The notes: generated by a model not told the origin, from the sequence alone. A DNA stretch of 42,513 nucleotides from Candidatus Saccharimonadota bacterium (GCA_017514045.1 JAFWLS010000017.1:1-42513); one strand, 5' to 3'; counted from the stretch's first letter, positions 1 through 9,670 are shown. Translations and numbers: made by a program.

Positions 1-38
1 CAAATTCTTTCTACTTGCTCTAATAAGGCATTAGACAT
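1..38 (-). CDS. putative start of a gene cut by the window edge
   Basis: On the minus strand an ATG at 36-38 opens a frame that stays open for 12 codons to the window edge and begins MSNALLEQVERI. There is no clear Shine-Dalgarno site. A TATATT-like -10 and a small hairpin (ACCGC with GCGGT, around 50-63) lie upstream. It is codirectional with the DUF616 gene at 116-1291. Too short to assign a function, and it could be chance. Confidence 0.25.
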   Translation of the reverse strand, partial: MSNALLEQVERI

Positions 39-115
39 TAGCGGGGGCAACCGCGCCAGCGGTGCAAATATACAAATCTATTCTAGCAATAAATCAAAAG
101 CGCAACTTTGGAAAT

Positions 116-1291
116 TTACCGCCGAATAAGCCGCCCTAAACGGCTGATGCATTTCCAGGCTCTACTCCTTCGAATCTGCTCGAGCTCTTGTTTGAGCTGG
201 CTATTATCATTCTCGAGATTATGCATCTTTTCCTCTAAATCGCTGTTGTCTACCCAAACATCCTCAAGAAGGCTCAAAAGATCCTCGCCTTCCAGGCAGC
301 TCAAATCCATGCAGAACGACAGCTTATCGCCTTTTCTAAAATTCCTAGCAACGCGCATGACGCTATGAGTAGTACAAACATATTTCTTATCACCATGCTC
401 GTGAACCCCATAAAAAACAGAACGGTCTGGCTTTGGATTAATCACGAGCCTATTTAGAATTGATCCTGCCGCTTGTGCATAGTTAAACTCTATTTCATTA
501 GTGTCACAAAGAACTGTCGTCTCGAAAGAAAAAACATTTCCACTTTTCTTATAATCGCAAACTACCGCTTTTTCAAAATCAAATTCAATATCAGGATTGC
601 CAAAATAAACTAAACAATCCTCAACCCTCCTGTTCAGACGGTGCTTTGCGTTATGGAACCATTCATTATCCCAAACGCTTAATCGAATTGGCTGGACATC
701 TAGCCCTGTTTTCCAGATAGCATATGGGAAGCTCAGTTGGTCTCTCTTGCTATAATTGCATACCATCTCAAACCAAGTTTCCATCGTCTTCTTCACGATC
801 TCATTATTATGTCGCTTCGCAAAGACTGTCATTTCATAAAGCCCAACATTATCCAGAAAACCCTCTGTCTCTAGCCGTCTAAGAGTGCGCACTATTGATT
901 CTTTTGTGTCTTTCCTTAGCCGCCAGCACGAAGCTCCCTCATCTTTTACTGTGTTCCTTCTATGATGCTTGAAAGCCGCAAACAAATTATCGTCCAGATA
1001 TTCTTCTACAAAATTCACGATGCCTTTATCCCAAATCACCGATGCGTCCATCCATACACTGATCTCGTACCTCTTAAAAATATTTGGATCGCCTAACATT
1101 TTTATCTTGCGCGACAAACGCTGATTGTCTAACTTATTATCTTTAATTTGCACTATCTTCCAAGTTTTCGACTTCAGTTTTTTATTATTGGTGAAGCAAT
1201 AATAATCCACCCCCTTTTCAGGACTTTCTATTTCGTGCAAGTCATCGTAATCCCCAGTGATACAAGTATAAACACATATTCGATTTTTCAT
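116..1291 (-). CDS. DUF616 glycosyltransferase-like protein with C-terminal coiled coil
   Basis: This looks like a DUF616 (TOD1/MUCI70-type) glycosyltransferase-like protein of about 391 residues. The N-terminus KNRICVYTCITGDYDDL, a CFTNN segment and a WMDASV segment (a likely nucleotide-sugar or metal-binding acidic site) support this. The last 45 residues form a charged coiled coil ending in a SRAWK..SRLGRLIRR tail of the kind seen on many glycosyltransferases of surface-polysaccharide loci. The frame extends upstream to 1375, but I place the start at 1291: an AAGGAGGGG ribosome binding site sits just before it, and the promoter -10 box (1350-1355) lies inside the longer frame. It is divergent from the membrane protein at 1429. 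The likely role is adding a sugar to the glycan made by this locus; donor and acceptor are unknown. Confidence 0.75.
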   Translation of the reverse strand: MKNRICVYTCITGDYDDLHEIESPEKGVDYYCFTNNKKLKSKTWKIVQIKDNKLDNQRLSRKIKMLGDPNIFKRYEISVWMDASVIWDKGIVNFVEEYLDDNLFAAFKHHRRNTVKDEGASCWRLRKDTKESIVRTLRRLETEGFLDNVGLYEMTVFAKRHNNEIVKKTMETWFEMVCNYSKRDQLSFPYAIWKTGLDVQPIRLSVWDNEWFHNAKHRLNRRVEDCLVYFGNPDIEFDFEKAVVCDYKKSGNVFSFETTVLCDTNEIEFNYAQAAGSILNRLVINPKPDRSVFYGVHEHGDKKYVCTTHSVMRVARNFRKGDKLSFCMDLSCLEGEDLLSLLEDVWVDNSDLEEKMHNLENDNSQLKQELEQIRRSRAWKCISRLGRLIRR

Positions 1292-1349
1292 TCTCCCCTC
1301 CTTGAATAGTTCTCCCCCGAAGAGTAAATATTGTAACTCATATGGATTC

Positions 1350-1355
1350 ATTATA
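1350..1355 (-). promoter_or_regulatory. extended -10 promoter of the DUF616 gene
   Basis: TGATATAAT reads on the minus strand. The predicted transcript starts near 1343, leaving a leader of about 50 bases that carries the AAGGAGGGG site. No good -35 box is visible. Confidence 0.5.
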
Positions 1356-1397
1356 TCATCTCTAGCACTAATCAATCAATGAGCGAGCTGCGTATGT

Positions 1398-1403
1398 TAT
1401 AAT
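1398..1403 (+). promoter_or_regulatory. extended -10 promoter of the GT-C-like gene
   Basis: TATGTTATAAT precedes the ATG at 1429. The leader is short and has a GTGGAG ribosome binding site. The box is divergent from the -10 at 1350-1355. Confidence 0.5.
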
Positions 1404-1428
1404 TAAACAAACACAAGTGGAGTTATAC

Positions 1429-3369
1429 ATGGTAAGATTAAAGGCATTTATTAATTTCTGTATTAAGTGGCGATATCTTGTTGCCCTCATAATATTTGCT
1501 CTTTGCGTCGTTTTCAAACTTCACGGCTCATCAATCGGCATTTATAACGATATGTTTGCGAACGCCCCCCAGTATAACGCCGAACAAAACATTGTCGGTA
1601 AATCACGATATATTCGTAGTGATGAATTTCTTGTCCATACACCATATTACATGTCTCAAAACTACAACAACTATAAGAAAACTAGTAACATGATGAGTCT
1701 AGAAGGGCAGGATATGATTGTGGGCTATAATGCGCCCGTCCTTGACATATCAGTCATCGCAAAACCATTCACTTGGGGATATATCTTATTGGGCAACGAG
1801 TATGGACTGTCTTGGTATTGGTGTATGAAACTAATCTTACTAGTTCTTGTTTGCTTCGAGCTCTGCATGATCATCACGCAAAAAAATAAGAAGATTGCTC
1901 TTCTCGGTGCGCTACTCATTACTTTTTCTCCGCTTGTTCAATGGTGGTTTGTGCCGCATATCGTAGACGTATTCTTTTGGGGAATGACGATTCTGGTTTT
2001 GGCATACCACTTCTTCACCGCCAAAGAATCCAAACATAAAGTTCTCTTCTCGGCGCTTTTGCCGCTTTCGGCCATTACTTTTGTATTAGCGCTTTTTCCG
2101 TCGCTCCAATTATCTGTCGGCCTTTCCGCCATCGCGCTTCTTGTCGCCTTTCTAATACGCGATAAAAAACAGATTACCTTTAGGAAGAAGGACTGGTGGC
2201 AGATTGTATTAATGGGGCTGTTCGCATTTAGTATATTAGGCTACACACTTTACACAAGCAAAGATGCTATTTCTACTCTCATGAATACCGCCTACCCAGG
2301 TAGTCGAGTTTCTCTCGGCGGAGAAAATACGCTTGAAGACCTCTTTACTAATCTCGTGACGTTTACTTTACCATTCAGGCAAATGTCCTATTCAAATAAT
2401 TGTGAAGTTAGCAACTTTATACATTTCGCTCCACTTATACTAATGCTTTTCCCATATCTTCACAAAAAATTAATCAAAGATAAAAACATGATTGTAGGCA
2501 AGACCTTTGTAATATGCATCTCCATTATGGCAATCTTCATGCTAGCAGGCTTTCCAGAGCTACTTGCAAAGCTTACCGGCTTCTCCTATATTAACCGTAT
2601 GGATCAAGCTTATGGTCTAATCGCTACGCTATTTACTGTCTGGGGGATCGATACAATATGGCGCAATCGTGAACTGCTTTCTAGAAAACGCATACTCATT
2701 TCAACAGCTCTCTTCGCGCTTAGTTATATCTTCTTCATTGATGCCAGGAAGCTCACTTATCTTGAAACATGGCACTATGCCATTATTATCAGCGGTCTGG
2801 CCACCCTTGCCTACCTAATGTTAAAGGCTACCCCAAAAACCAAAATAGTATTTCTAGCTGGCATAACTTTATTGATAGGCGTTTCTGGCTTTACGGTTAA
2901 CCCAATCGCACACGGCATAAGCGCGCTAACAAGTCATCCGCTTGAACAAAAAATCTCAGAGATTGCTAAAGCTGACCCGGAAGCCTATTGGTTAGCCGTT
3001 AACGACATCAAGTTGCCAGCCCTTACTATTGCTAATGGCGCCAAAACACTAAACGCAGTTAACTTCTACCCAGACTTTGCAAAATGGGAAATCCTTGATC
3101 CGAAAGGAGAATATAAGGACATTTATAATCGTTATGCACACATTGCTATAAACTTAACGTCCGGCGACACAAAAATCCTAAATGGTGCGACGGCTGACAC
3201 CTTCACTGTGCGGCTTAACTATGAGGATTCATTGAAGTGGCCGGTAAAATACCTAGTTGTAGCCGGAGAACTAGAAAACGAAAATAAGTTTTATGATAGA
3301 ATATATGATGATATTGAAGGTAACTACCATATATATAAGAGGATAACCGAAAATGAGTCGAATCGTTAA
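1429..3369 (+). CDS. large polytopic membrane protein, GT-C glycosyltransferase-like
   Basis: A protein of about 646 residues with roughly a dozen hydrophobic segments spread over its first 490 residues and a soluble C-terminal part. A segment RYIRSDEFLVHTPY follows the first membrane helix. An acidic pair in the first external loop is typical of lipid-linked-sugar GT-C enzymes and of the large YfhO/DUF7657-type membrane proteins, which suggests a membrane glycosyltransferase acting on the outer face. I chose the ATG at 1429 because GGAG lies the usual distance upstream; an in-frame GTG at 1417 is that same site and is unlikely as a start. Its end overlaps the next gene by 17 bases, so the two are probably translated together. 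The family assignment is by general appearance only. Confidence 0.65.
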   Translation: MVRLKAFINFCIKWRYLVALIIFALCVVFKLHGSSIGIYNDMFANAPQYNAEQNIVGKSRYIRSDEFLVHTPYYMSQNYNNYKKTSNMMSLEGQDMIVGYNAPVLDISVIAKPFTWGYILLGNEYGLSWYWCMKLILLVLVCFELCMIITQKNKKIALLGALLITFSPLVQWWFVPHIVDVFFWGMTILVLAYHFFTAKESKHKVLFSALLPLSAITFVLALFPSLQLSVGLSAIALLVAFLIRDKKQITFRKKDWWQIVLMGLFAFSILGYTLYTSKDAISTLMNTAYPGSRVSLGGENTLEDLFTNLVTFTLPFRQMSYSNNCEVSNFIHFAPLILMLFPYLHKKLIKDKNMIVGKTFVICISIMAIFMLAGFPELLAKLTGFSYINRMDQAYGLIATLFTVWGIDTIWRNRELLSRKRILISTALFALSYIFFIDARKLTYLETWHYAIIISGLATLAYLMLKATPKTKIVFLAGITLLIGVSGFTVNPIAHGISALTSHPLEQKISEIAKADPEAYWLAVNDIKLPALTIANGAKTLNAVNFYPDFAKWEILDPKGEYKDIYNRYAHIAINLTSGDTKILNGATADTFTVRLNYEDSLKWPVKYLVVAGELENENKFYDRIYDDIEGNYHIYKRITENESNR

Positions 3370-5188
3370 TTTTGGCAAAAATCTCTATCGTGGCACCAAG
3401 AGCCTGTGGCGCCAATATCATTTTTTGATACCTCCATCAGTTTTGCTTGAAAAGGGGGGCTATCTTTTGGGAACGCTAGTAGGCTTTTCCGCTTTAACCG
3501 ACCCAGCCAACAAGCATAGGTACAACAAGTGGCTTCTAGAAAATGAACACATTTTAGAGCACAAAGATTTCAAATATCAGCCGCTAATTTCCGTTTTGGT
3601 TCCCGTCTACAACGTTAAGGCGAAATATTTAAAGCCGTGTATTGAATCGGTTTTAGCTCAAAACTACGACAATTACGAACTCTGCCTTGTTGATGATGCT
3701 TCAACTCTGCCTGAAACAAAAGAAGTCCTAAAGTTTTATGAGTCTCACCCGAATGTCAGAATAAAGTATCGCAGTAAAAACGGCCATATTTCTCGCGCTA
3801 CCAATGACGCCCTCGATATGGCTAAAGGTGAGTTTATTGCACTTCTTGACAATGACGATACACTAAGAAAAGACGCCCTCCTTAAAGTTGTTGAAGTTCT
3901 AAATAGTGATAAAAAACTTGATTTAATCTATTCCGATGAAGACAAACTTGATCAACACGGAAAAAGATGTAGCCCACACTGCAAGCCGGATTATTCTCCT
4001 GACACACTCCTAAGCCTAAACTATATTTGCCACTTAGTTGTTGCTCGTACTGAATTAGTTCGAGATATCGGTGGCTTTACGGTCGGACTGGAAGGTGCAC
4101 AAGATTACGACTTGCTGCTTCGTCTTGTAGAAAAAACCAACCGGATTTATCATATACCAGAATTTCTATATCATTGGCGCATGATTAAAGGATCCACTGC
4201 CCAAAAAATCGACAACAAAGATTACGCGAGCGACAAGGGAAAGCTTGCCATTGAGGCAGCTATAAAACGTCGTGGTCTTAATGCTACAGTAGACAAAGAC
4301 AAATATTCGACCTATTACCGCGTTATTTATCATTTAAAAAAAGAGCCACTCGTCTCCATTATTATCCCGATTAAAGATCATGCCGACATTACTGAGACCT
4401 GTCTTAAGTCCATTTACGATAAGACTACGTATCACAATTTCGAAATTCTTCTCGTCAACAATCGCAGCGAAGAACCAGAGACCTTCAAACTTCTTGAAGA
4501 ATACAAAAAAGAGCACTCGAATTTTCGCGTTATCGACGCAGACATAGAATTCAATTATTCTAAGATCAACAACTTAGCCGTCAAGCAGGCTAATGGTAAA
4601 GTTATGATGCTCTTGAATAACGATACAGAGATTATCACCCCAGAATGGCTGGAATATATGGTCGGCTATGCCACGCAACCTCATATCGGAGCGGTTGGTG
4701 CAAAACTACTCTATCCTGACAATACTATCCAGCACGCCGGCGTAGTTCTTGGCCTCGGCGGCGTCGCCGGACACACCTATATTGGCGAGAAACGAAGATC
4801 GATCGGTCTCTATGGACGGCTACGTGCCCCATACAACTACGGGGCCGTCACCGCCGCCTGCCTTTGTGTCGAGAAAAAGAAATATCTAGAAGTGAAAGGG
4901 CTGGAAGAAATAGGCCTCAAAGTCGCCTTTAATGATATCGACTTTAATATGAAGCTTCTGGACAAAGGTTATTACAATGTCGAACTGCCCATGGTTGAAC
5001 TTTATCACTATGAATCAAAGTCACGTGGTATGGATACCGAGCCAGGAAAACGTGAACGCTTCGCCAAGGAAGTTCACTTCATGCAAGAAAAATGGGGCGA
5101 CAAGCTGACCAACGACAGATTCTATAGTCCAAATTACTCTTTGATGAAAGCCTTTTCCCTAAATGAGAAGAAAGGGAAAGATGCCTAA
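3353..5188 (+). CDS. double-domain GT2 glycosyltransferase
   Basis: A 611-residue protein with two tandem family 2 (GT-A fold) glycosyltransferase domains. The first starts near residue 80 with ISVLVPVYN and carries VDDAS and LLDNDDT. The second starts near residue 330 with VSIIIPIKDH and carries LLNNDTEI; its C-terminal part has the usual acceptor-side acidic segment (FNDIDFNMKL). This layout is common in rhamnan and O-antigen synthesis enzymes that add two sugars in turn. No membrane segments are obvious, so it is probably cytoplasmic and membrane-associated. It overlaps its upstream neighbour by 17 bases and the downstream glycosyltransferase by 8, forming a four-gene operon (1429-7230). 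Confidence 0.88.
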   Translation: MSRIVNFGKNLYRGTKSLWRQYHFLIPPSVLLEKGGYLLGTLVGFSALTDPANKHRYNKWLLENEHILEHKDFKYQPLISVLVPVYNVKAKYLKPCIESVLAQNYDNYELCLVDDASTLPETKEVLKFYESHPNVRIKYRSKNGHISRATNDALDMAKGEFIALLDNDDTLRKDALLKVVEVLNSDKKLDLIYSDEDKLDQHGKRCSPHCKPDYSPDTLLSLNYICHLVVARTELVRDIGGFTVGLEGAQDYDLLLRLVEKTNRIYHIPEFLYHWRMIKGSTAQKIDNKDYASDKGKLAIEAAIKRRGLNATVDKDKYSTYYRVIYHLKKEPLVSIIIPIKDHADITETCLKSIYDKTTYHNFEILLVNNRSEEPETFKLLEEYKKEHSNFRVIDADIEFNYSKINNLAVKQANGKVMMLLNNDTEIITPEWLEYMVGYATQPHIGAVGAKLLYPDNTIQHAGVVLGLGGVAGHTYIGEKRRSIGLYGRLRAPYNYGAVTAACLCVEKKKYLEVKGLEEIGLKVAFNDIDFNMKLLDKGYYNVELPMVELYHYESKSRGMDTEPGKRERFAKEVHFMQEKWGDKLTNDRFYSPNYSLMKAFSLNEKKGKDA

Positions 5189-6257
5189 GCCATCGAAAAT
5201 TCGTCGCGCCATTTATCTTTACGAGGACAAATGCTCTCCGCAATATTCCTACCGAGTCTTAAACCCATCAGAAGCCTGCAAAAAAAGCAAGAAATGGCAC
5301 ATAGATGCTTTTAGCAAAAAAGAAATAAACGAGCTTCGTAAGAATCTTCCAGAAGCAGAGCTGCTCATCATTGGTAGACAGACTGCTAAGAACAACGTAA
5401 TCCCCAATCTTATTAAAGAAGCGAAGTTATTTGGCCTTAAGGTCGTCTTCGATCTTGATGACTTAGTATTCGACTACAAGTTTCTTCATCTTGTCGCACA
5501 GACAACTAACGAAAAAAACTATCTGTACTGGGCCGGATACATTTGGGGCATTCGCCGTATCGCAAAAAAAGCAGACGCCTTTCTTGCCACTAACGACTTT
5601 CTCGCCCAAAAAATAAAAGAAAGCTTCAATAAACCCGTCGCCACCATTCCTAATTCCTTAAGCAGTGAACAGGTTGGAGTTTCCCAGGGACTATGCAAAA
5701 GCAAACACGCTCGCAGTGGTTTTCTGCTTGGTTATTTTTCTGGATCGCCCACACATACCAAAGACTTTCGCTTAGTCGAATCGAGTATTATTCAATTTCT
5801 AAAAAAGCACGCTGATGCCAAGTTAAAAATCGTGGGTTACATGTCTTTATCTCCGCGTGTGCAAGAGCTTATCGGCAATAATTGTATCGAATTCAAGCCG
5901 CCAGTTAGTCGCAGTGAGCTTCAAAAAGAAATAGCCGAAGTTGATGTCAATCTAGCTCCACTCGTAGTCAACGATTTTACCAACTGTAAATCCGAACTAA
6001 AGTTTTTTGAATCCGCTATTGCAGAGACTACCACCATTGCTTCGCCTACGTTTGCTTTCAAAAATGCTATCAAAGACGGCGAGACTGGTTTCATTGCGAA
6101 TCCCGATGAATGGTTTGAGAAGCTCGAATATCTATACTCTCATCCAGAAAAGAATCGCAAAATAGCTAAGAAAGCGAAAGAGTATTGTCTAAAACAGTAT
6201 TACGGGGCAAAATTTCTAGAAGAACTCGAGGAGGCTTACGATGATATCTCTAAGTAA
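5181..6257 (+). CDS. GT4-like glycosyltransferase
   Basis: A protein of about 358 residues with the GT-B layout of family 1/4 glycosyltransferases. The N-terminal domain contains VVFDLDDLVFDY (a conserved segment of GT4-like proteins of polysaccharide clusters) and an IPNS turn between the domains. The C-terminal domain contains GYFSGSPTHTKDF, a KIVGY strand and NCKSELKFFESA, matching the donor-binding region. The ATG at 5181 is preferred because a purine-rich GAAAGGGAAAG lies just upstream; an in-frame ATG at 5163 is the alternative. It overlaps both neighbours by 8 and 17 bases. It probably transfers one sugar of the exported glycan; specificity cannot be read from the sequence. Confidence 0.8.
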   Translation: MPKPSKIRRAIYLYEDKCSPQYSYRVLNPSEACKKSKKWHIDAFSKKEINELRKNLPEAELLIIGRQTAKNNVIPNLIKEAKLFGLKVVFDLDDLVFDYKFLHLVAQTTNEKNYLYWAGYIWGIRRIAKKADAFLATNDFLAQKIKESFNKPVATIPNSLSSEQVGVSQGLCKSKHARSGFLLGYFSGSPTHTKDFRLVESSIIQFLKKHADAKLKIVGYMSLSPRVQELIGNNCIEFKPPVSRSELQKEIAEVDVNLAPLVVNDFTNCKSELKFFESAIAETTTIASPTFAFKNAIKDGETGFIANPDEWFEKLEYLYSHPEKNRKIAKKAKEYCLKQYYGAKFLEELEEAYDDISK

Positions 6258-7230
6258 GCTAAAGCAAACTATCGCGAATAATAGATTAATTCCTAAAGCA
6301 TACGCAATCGCCACTAGGCCTTTCGAAAAAACACTTCGCCGTTTACCAGTTGCGCCAGTTGTTCCTAAGAACATTCAAAAGGTTTCTGTCGTTGTCCCCA
6401 ATTACAATTATAAAGAGTATCTAGATAACCGCATTAAGACAATTCTGGAACAAACCTACCCGCTTTATGAATTAATTATCCTCGATGATGCCTCGACGGA
6501 CGGTTCGGTAGAATACATCAAACAGGAGCTTTCCCCCAAGATTAGAACTTTCGATCCAAATCTAAAACTCAGGATTATTGAGAGCAAAAAAAATTCGGGC
6601 AAATCTATCCACCAATGGAAAAAAGCTTTTAAAGAAGCTTCGGGTGACTTTCTATGGATTGCCGAAGCCGATGACTCTTCCGACCCAAACTTTCTTAACA
6701 CCGTCATGGCTAAATTCGCACAAGACAAAGATGTCGTTCTGGCATTTTCAAATTCTGTAGCCATTGACTCTCAAGGCTCGGTCCTAACCTATGATTTCCA
6801 AAACCGCTCGGCCGACAAACTCAAAGCAGATCGATTCAAAAACGACTTTATCGTGAAAGGCGAAGTAATACTCAAACAAGAATTTGCTATCAACTGCATC
6901 ATCCCAAATGTTTCTGGGGTGGTTTTTCGTCTTGATCGTAAAACACCTTTCGAATCATTACTCCAAAAAGCCTCCGAATTCACTCAATGCGGCGATTGGT
7001 ATTTTTATTCCAGAGTTTTAGAGCACGGATCAATCGCTTACTCCCGTTCCGCACTCAACTTCTTCCGTATTCACCAAAAATCTGTCACAGCTTCCTCCAA
7101 GAAAACCTCGAGACTTTTAGAAGAAGTTCAATCTATGCATGCTCTTATAAATAAAAACTATTCGCTTTCACCAGCAATTATGTCTGCTCAAAAAGCTGAA
7201 GAACTGCGCATCAAAAGACGTCAGAATTAA
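6241..7230 (+). CDS. GT2 glycosyltransferase
   Basis: A 329-residue family 2 glycosyltransferase. After about 45 residues of basic N-terminal extension come VSVVVPNYNYKEYL, LDDASTDGS and WIAEADDSSD, which are the nucleotide-sugar and metal-binding segments of the GT-A fold. The C-terminal part has CGDWYFYSRVLEHG and an FRIHQKSVT segment seen in this subfamily. It is the last gene of the 1429-7230 operon, overlapping the previous gene by 17 bases. Its stop overlaps the end of the convergent gene at 7227 by 4 bases, with no terminator between them. Confidence 0.85.
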   Translation: MISLSKLKQTIANNRLIPKAYAIATRPFEKTLRRLPVAPVVPKNIQKVSVVVPNYNYKEYLDNRIKTILEQTYPLYELIILDDASTDGSVEYIKQELSPKIRTFDPNLKLRIIESKKNSGKSIHQWKKAFKEASGDFLWIAEADDSSDPNFLNTVMAKFAQDKDVVLAFSNSVAIDSQGSVLTYDFQNRSADKLKADRFKNDFIVKGEVILKQEFAINCIIPNVSGVVFRLDRKTPFESLLQKASEFTQCGDWYFYSRVLEHGSIAYSRSALNFFRIHQKSVTASSKKTSRLLEEVQSMHALINKNYSLSPAIMSAQKAEELRIKRRQN

Positions 7231-8159
7231 CCGCGATTGTTTCTATTATTAATTAATATTAGCTCGAATAGCTGTCGATGTTTTTGCACGATGACCTTAA
7301 GAATAATTCCACAGACGAATGAAAGCACCGAGACGATCAGTAAAAAACCTGCAAAAATCAAAGTTGGGAATCTTTCAACATAACCAGTCTCAAAGTAATC
7401 TCGAAATACCGGTATCCCAAAGGCAAAAGATAACACCAGAAAAACAAAACCAAAAATACCAAAGAACAACATTGGTCTGTATTCTTCGAATAGCTTTGCG
7501 ATTGTTATCAAAACTCTGAAACCATCCGAGATAGTATTAAGTTTAGACGTGCTGCCAGCTTCGCGATCCTTGTAATTAACTGGGATTTCCTCTATATAAA
7601 AATTTTTGTCCAACGCATGTATCGTCATCTCGGTCTCTATCTCAAACCCCTTAGAAAGAACAGGGAACGTTTTTACAAAATCTCGTGAAAAGGCCCTATA
7701 CCCAGTCATAATATCGCGTATATGACTTCTAAAGATTACATTAATGAGCAAGCGAACGAGTCTATTGCCAAAACTATGAAAACGCCTCTTATTCTCCTTA
7801 AAATACGTGGATGATAATCTATCGCCCACCACCATGTCGGCTCGCTCGTTTATAACCAAATCACACATCTTTCTTGCTGCGTCTGCTGGATAGGTACCAT
7901 CTCCATCAATCATTAGATAGCAATCTGCCTCGATATCCTTAAACATACTTCGAACAACATTCCCCTTGCCCTGTCTATGCTCTATTCTTACTATTGCCCC
8001 AGCTTTTTTTGCTACCTCGCCAGTTCCATCAGTAGAATTATTGTCATACACATAGACCTTTGCTTCTGGAAGGGCATTTTTATAGTCCGTCACGACCTTT
8101 TTTATCGTTTTTGCTTCGTTATAACAGGGGATTAATATTGCAATGGTAGGCTTTGTCAT
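7227..8159 (-). CDS. DPM1/GtrB-type polyprenyl-phosphate glycosyltransferase with two membrane helices
   Basis: A 310-residue GT2 enzyme of the dolichol-phosphate mannose synthase/GtrB type. It has IAILIPCYNEAKTI, VYDNNSTDGT, MIDGDGTYPAD and the DIMTGYRAFSRDF segment typical of this group, followed by two C-terminal membrane helices (about 228-250 and 268-292). Enzymes of this type load a sugar onto undecaprenyl phosphate; a GtrA-like protein then presents the lipid-linked sugar on the outside. A GtrA-like gene is present at 18341-18862, so the two may work together. It is transcribed alone, opposite to the operon before it, from an extended -10 box 6 bases before the ATG. Confidence 0.85.
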   Translation of the reverse strand: MTKPTIAILIPCYNEAKTIKKVVTDYKNALPEAKVYVYDNNSTDGTGEVAKKAGAIVRIEHRQGKGNVVRSMFKDIEADCYLMIDGDGTYPADAARKMCDLVINERADMVVGDRLSSTYFKENKRRFHSFGNRLVRLLINVIFRSHIRDIMTGYRAFSRDFVKTFPVLSKGFEIETEMTIHALDKNFYIEEIPVNYKDREAGSTSKLNTISDGFRVLITIAKLFEEYRPMLFFGIFGFVFLVLSFAFGIPVFRDYFETGYVERFPTLIFAGFLLIVSVLSFVCGIILKVIVQKHRQLFELILINNRNNRG

Positions 8160-8165
8160 AGTTTC

Positions 8166-8171
8166 ATTATA
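8166..8171 (-). promoter_or_regulatory. -10 promoter of the DPM1/GtrB-like gene, predicted leaderless
   Basis: TATAAT on the minus strand ends 6 bases before the start codon, so transcription should begin at or next to the A of ATG. This one lacks the TGn extension. Confidence 0.5.
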
Positions 8172-8196
8172 CCCTAAAATGAATAGATATCTATGA

Positions 8197-8202
8197 TATA
8201 AT
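8197..8202 (+). promoter_or_regulatory. extended -10 promoter of the rfb operon
   Basis: TATGATATAAT is followed by an AAAGGAG ribosome binding site (8209-8215) and the rfbA ATG at 8220. The leader is only about 11 bases. It is divergent from the -10 at 8166. Confidence 0.55.
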
Positions 8203-8219
8203 TATTCCAAAGGAGTTTT

Positions 8220-9107
8220 ATGAAAGGAATTATTTTAGCTGGTGGTTCGGGGACCCGTCTTTACCCCCTAACTTTAGCAACGTCAAAACAAATGCTTCCG
8301 GTTTATGACAAGCCGATGGTCTATTACCCACTCTCTACCCTCATGCTTGCTGGCATTCGCGATATACTAATCATTTCCACCCCTACCGATTTGCCCAACT
8401 TTGAACGTCTTTTGGGCGACGGATCCAAGTTTGGCTTAAAACTATCTTACAAGGTGCAACCTTCTCCGGATGGTCTCGCTCAAGCGTTTATTCTTGGAGA
8501 AGAGTTTATTGGCGACGATGCCTGCGCCATGGTTCTTGGTGACAACATCTTCTACGGCGAAGGGTTTACTAACGCTCTTAGAGACGCGGTTAAAGACGCA
8601 GAGGAATCTTCTCGTGCCACCGTATTCGGCTATTACGTAGACGACCCAGAAAGATTTGGTGTCGTAGAGTTCGATAAAGATTGGCATGCCATTTCCATCG
8701 AAGAAAAGCCCAAGGTACCTAAATCAAACTATGCCGTGACCGGTTTATACTTCTATCCATCAGGCGTCTCTGCCAAGGCTAAGACTGTAAAACCGTCCGA
8801 TCGTGGCGAACTAGAAATTACCACCCTCAATGAATTTTATCTCGATGAAGGTAAACTCGATGTCCAGCTTCTTGGTCGCGGTTTCGCTTGGCTTGATACT
8901 GGCACCATGGACTCTCTTGCCGACGCGTCTGACTTCGTCCGTGTTATTCAAAAACGCCAAGGCGTCGAGATTTCTGCACCAGAAGAAATCGCTTACAGGA
9001 ATAATTGGATCAAGAAAGAAGAGCTTCTTGATTCGGCTACCAAATATGGTAAATCCAGCTATGGGCAACATCTCAAGAACGTAGCAGAAGGGAAGCTTAA
9101 AGACTAA
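8220..9107 (+). CDS. rfbA: glucose-1-phosphate thymidylyltransferase
   Basis: RfbA/RmlA makes dTDP-glucose from dTTP and glucose 1-phosphate, the first step of dTDP-L-rhamnose synthesis. The 295-residue length is normal. The signature [13 protein letters not shown] (residues 6-18) with [12 protein letters not shown], then [11 protein letters not shown] near 107 and the EEKP segment are all present. It opens a tight four-gene operon, rfbA-rfbC-rfbB-rfbD, that gives the complete pathway to dTDP-L-rhamnose; one base separates it from rfbC. The protein is cytoplasmic. The rhamnose produced is presumably used by the surrounding glycosyltransferases. Confidence 0.96.
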   Translation: MKGIILAGGSGTRLYPLTLATSKQMLPVYDKPMVYYPLSTLMLAGIRDILIISTPTDLPNFERLLGDGSKFGLKLSYKVQPSPDGLAQAFILGEEFIGDDACAMVLGDNIFYGEGFTNALRDAVKDAEESSRATVFGYYVDDPERFGVVEFDKDWHAISIEEKPKVPKSNYAVTGLYFYPSGVSAKAKTVKPSDRGELEITTLNEFYLDEGKLDVQLLGRGFAWLDTGTMDSLADASDFVRVIQKRQGVEISAPEEIAYRNNWIKKEELLDSATKYGKSSYGQHLKNVAEGKLKD

Positions 9108-9108
9108 C

Positions 9109-9669
9109 ATGCTTTCATTTGAGAAAACCGCCATCGACGGCGTCTATATTATCACGCCCAAAGTATTCGGTGATGAGCGTGGCTACTTTATGGAGACCTA
9201 CTCCGAGCAAGACTTTAAAAATGCCGGACTAAATTATACCTTTGTCCAAGATAATCAATCTTCTAGCACCAAGGGAGTTCTTCGTGGGCTTCATTTTCAA
9301 AAAACCCATCCTCAAGCCAAGCTTGTTCGTGTGCTCAAGGGAGAGGTCTTCGATGTCGCTATTGATCTTCGCGAAGGGTCAAAGACGTATGGGCAATACG
9401 TCGGCGCTATTCTTTCCGGGGAGAACAAAAAACAGCTTCTCATTCCACGCGGCTTTGCCCATGGTTTTCTTGTTCTTTCTGAAACTGCCGAGTTTGCATA
9501 CAAATGTGACGAATTCTATCATCCAGAAGACGAAGGCGGCTTGCCCTATAATGATCCATCCATCAATATTGAGTGGCCAGACCTTAACGTTGAATATAAA
9601 CTAAGCGAAAAGGACAGGAAGCACCTTCCTTTATCCGAGTCAAAAATCACATTTAAAGGAGAAAACTAG
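9109..9669 (+). CDS. rfbC: dTDP-4-dehydrorhamnose 3,5-epimerase
   Basis: RfbC/RmlC epimerises dTDP-4-keto-6-deoxyglucose at C3 and C5. At 186 residues it has the expected length for this cupin-fold enzyme. GDERGYFMETY, VQDNQSSS, RGLHFQ with its catalytic histidine, the DVAIDLR strand with the partner aspartate, and the IPRGFAHGFLVLS segment are all visible. The ATG follows the rfbA stop after one base, and rfbB starts one base after its own stop with a ribosome binding site AAAGGAGAA inside the rfbC end. Confidence 0.96.
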   Translation: MLSFEKTAIDGVYIITPKVFGDERGYFMETYSEQDFKNAGLNYTFVQDNQSSSTKGVLRGLHFQKTHPQAKLVRVLKGEVFDVAIDLREGSKTYGQYVGAILSGENKKQLLIPRGFAHGFLVLSETAEFAYKCDEFYHPEDEGGLPYNDPSINIEWPDLNVEYKLSEKDRKHLPLSESKITFKGEN

Positions 9670-9670
9670 A

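Noticed and set aside
1292-1375. Upstream ATG for the DUF616 gene
   Set aside because: The -10 box lies inside this part and the strong ribosome binding site serves 1291.
1417-1428. GTG start for the 650-residue frame
   Set aside because: The GTGGAG there is the likely ribosome binding site of the ATG at 1429.
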